6,716 bases of DNA. Source: CAYMEV01 sp964431655 [NCBI: uncultured bacterium]. GTDB lineage: Bacteria; CAYMEV01. The stretch's first letter is position 1; every line of letters begins with the position of its first letter. The stretch lies in contig CAYSKJ010000167.1 in the NCBI GenBank assembly GCA_964431655.1, positions 1 through 6,716 on the forward strand, given 5' to 3'. Positions 5,447 through 6,716 of this stretch are shown piece after piece. Under the pieces are notes generated by a model, which saw nothing but the letters and a program-made list of their open reading frames with translations, searched no databases and was not told the origin of the DNA. A program made the position numbers and the translations under genes.

Positions 5447-6716
5447 AAAGGAAAATAAGCTTTCTGCTTTGTTTTATTTTTGTATTCAGTGTCATTGCCT
5501 ATTCAGATGCTGAGTTTACCAGGGAGCTCTTCCAGAGGCTTTCCGGTGCTGTCAATGAAGCGCCCGTAATCCAGCTTCCTGAATATCAGAGGACAGTACT
5601 GGATAATGGCATGATAATATATCTTGCTGTCGATGAGCAGTTCCCTGTGATAGAAATGTCAGGATTCATAGCGGGCGGAATATCGCAGGAAGACCAGGCG
5701 AATGCCGGTATTACGGATATCATGCTTACCATGATGCTTACAGGCACAAAGGAGATGGATGAGGAGGAGTATCTGCGCTACAAGGGCCTGCACGGGCTGA
5801 CCTTTGAAATGAATGCATCATCCAGGGACTATATATATCTAAAGGGGAATGCCCTGGCCGAAGATACAGATCATCTGGTAAACCTCATATCCCAGACCCT
5901 TACTGCCCCTGATTTTGATGCACCCTATTATGAAAGGCATATGCAGAACTACCACAAATCACTTATCCAGGCAAAAACCCAGGATAATGAACTTCTTGAC
6001 AGTTATTTCTTCAGCCTTTTGTATCCTGCTCATCCTTATTCCTTCAGTAAAAACATTGATCTCCTTCTGGAAACAAAAGACCATATTACAAAAGAAAAGC
6101 TGAAAGGCTGGTATGATTCCTCCATTCTTCCCAACAGGACTGCAATTGCCGTAACAGGCGATTTTAAGCCTGAAGAGATGATCGTACTGCTGAAAAAGCA
6201 TTTCGGGGGATGGGAAGCCCGGGATATAGAGCTTGCAGAGCCTGTCCGGACTGAGAACCCCAACTACGGAAGGATAATTGTTGTAAATAAGCCTGATGCC
6301 ACCGGGGCAAAAATCAAGATGGGATATGACTTTTTTCGTTATGATTTTGAGGATGCAGTAAAATTCAGTTTTGCAAACCGTGTTTACGGAGGAGGTGGAT
6401 TTGCCTCAAGGCTTGTGGATAATCTCAGGACAGACAAAGGTTATGTCTACAGCGTCTCCTCTTATGCGAACCATGCCTTTTTCTGGGGTGAATACTGTGT
6501 CAGCACCCAGGTAAAGACTGAAAATGTCCTGCATTCCATTGAGATTATCAAAGACGAGATGCAAAACATTAAAAACGGTACCAGGCCCATAGAAAAAAAG
6601 GAGCTTTTTGATGAGATAAACAGGATGAACGGGATCTTTCCAAAATATTATGTTCATACCAGCAATATCATTGATTATATTCTTTTTAACACTGAAATTT
6701 ACGGGAGAGATTCGGA
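5443..6716 (+). CDS. M16 family non-catalytic subunit, secreted (3' end outside window)
   Basis: The frame is open from ATG 5443 to the window edge: 424 codons without a stop. A signal peptide is visible: M-K-R-K, then a hydrophobic stretch to about residue 18, with A-Y-S (19-21) as a plausible signal peptidase I site. Residues about 48-190 match the M16 N-terminal domain (T-V-L-D-N-G-M, then N-A-G-I-T-D). At the place of HxxEH the sequence is D92-I-M-L95-T96, so both zinc histidines and the catalytic glutamate are lost. The M16_C domain (about 217-395) is well kept. It ends in G-G-G-G-F-A-S-R-L-V-D-N-L-R-T-D-K-G-Y-V-Y-S, giving the conserved Arg (R329) and Tyr (Y336) that bind substrate in M16B non-catalytic partners. 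It is therefore probably a structural, substrate-binding subunit for the preceding lipoprotein peptidase, not a decayed pseudogene, since the frame is intact. The ATGA overlap implies coupled translation. Family members of this kind are about 430-500 residues, so little should be missing. Confidence 0.9.
   Translation, partial: MKRKISFLLCFIFVFSVIAYSDAEFTRELFQRLSGAVNEAPVIQLPEYQRTVLDNGMIIYLAVDEQFPVIEMSGFIAGGISQEDQANAGITDIMLTMMLTGTKEMDEEEYLRYKGLHGLTFEMNASSRDYIYLKGNALAEDTDHLVNLISQTLTAPDFDAPYYERHMQNYHKSLIQAKTQDNELLDSYFFSLLYPAHPYSFSKNIDLLLETKDHITKEKLKGWYDSSILPNRTAIAVTGDFKPEEMIVLLKKHFGGWEARDIELAEPVRTENPNYGRIIVVNKPDATGAKIKMGYDFFRYDFEDAVKFSFANRVYGGGGFASRLVDNLRTDKGYVYSVSSYANHAFFWGEYCVSTQVKTENVLHSIEIIKDEMQNIKNGTRPIEKKELFDEINRMNGIFPKYYVHTSNIIDYILFNTEIYGRDS

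Noticed and set aside
5700-5760. Loss of HxxEH in the second M16 gene taken as evidence of a pseudogene
   Set aside because: The frame is intact, the signal peptide and Arg/Tyr clamp are preserved, and the gene is coupled to an active paralogue. A specialised non-catalytic subunit is the better explanation.
5915-6657. Short frames on both strands across the second M16 gene
   Set aside because: They fall entirely within a continuous 424-codon frame carrying M16 and M16_C features, so they are shadows of it.
1-6716. A search for mobile elements, tRNA/rRNA, CRISPR repeats or phage genes
   Set aside because: No transposase or integrase motifs, terminal inverted repeats, repeat-spacer arrays or RNA gene signatures were seen. 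The longest gene-free stretches are the 211-bp ABC-F leader and the 156-bp divergent region already described.

Overview
The window looks like a chromosomal stretch from a Gram-negative-type bacterium with moderate to low GC. Arginine is mostly encoded by AGG/AGA and isoleucine often by ATA. Genes have strong AGGAGG-type Shine-Dalgarno sites and are packed tightly, with repeated 4-bp ATGA stop/start overlaps. A lipoprotein peptidase coupled to a secreted partner implies a periplasm or outer surface. A spirochaete-like lineage would fit this, but that is an inference from gene style and no marker gene is present.

Layout: (1) Positions 1-98 hold the last codons of a gene ending in a CorC/HlyC transporter-associated domain. 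It overlaps by 4 bp a second CNNM/DUF21-CBS membrane protein gene (95-1066), so two CNNM-type genes lie in tandem. (2) A 211-bp leader follows, holding an apparent 38-codon upstream ORF with its own perfect Shine-Dalgarno site. That ORF runs out of frame into the start of an ABC-F ATPase gene (1278-2912), a family that includes ribosome-protection proteins. (3) A convergent gene on the minus strand (2936-3889) encodes a YitT-family membrane protein with a C-terminal DUF2179 domain. (4) A 156-bp divergent intergenic region carries a perfect 19-bp dyad and a likely yitT promoter. (5) From 4046 to the right edge lie two translationally coupled M16 (insulinase-like) peptidase genes. The first is a predicted lipoprotein with a complete HxxEH...E zinc site. 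The second, cut by the window edge, has a signal peptide and has lost every zinc-site residue, but keeps the Arg/Tyr substrate-binding signature of M16B non-catalytic subunits.

How the parts may work together: the M16 pair probably makes a heterodimeric envelope protease with a split active site. The CNNM pair probably makes a divalent-cation-related membrane complex. The ABC-F protein probably acts on stalled or antibiotic-bound ribosomes, and its leader ORF suggests attenuation control. No mobile element, CRISPR array, tRNA or rRNA was recognised. I do not see a clearly new multi-gene system. The most interesting element is the ABC-F leader ORF, followed by the split-site M16 pair and the dyad operator candidate.
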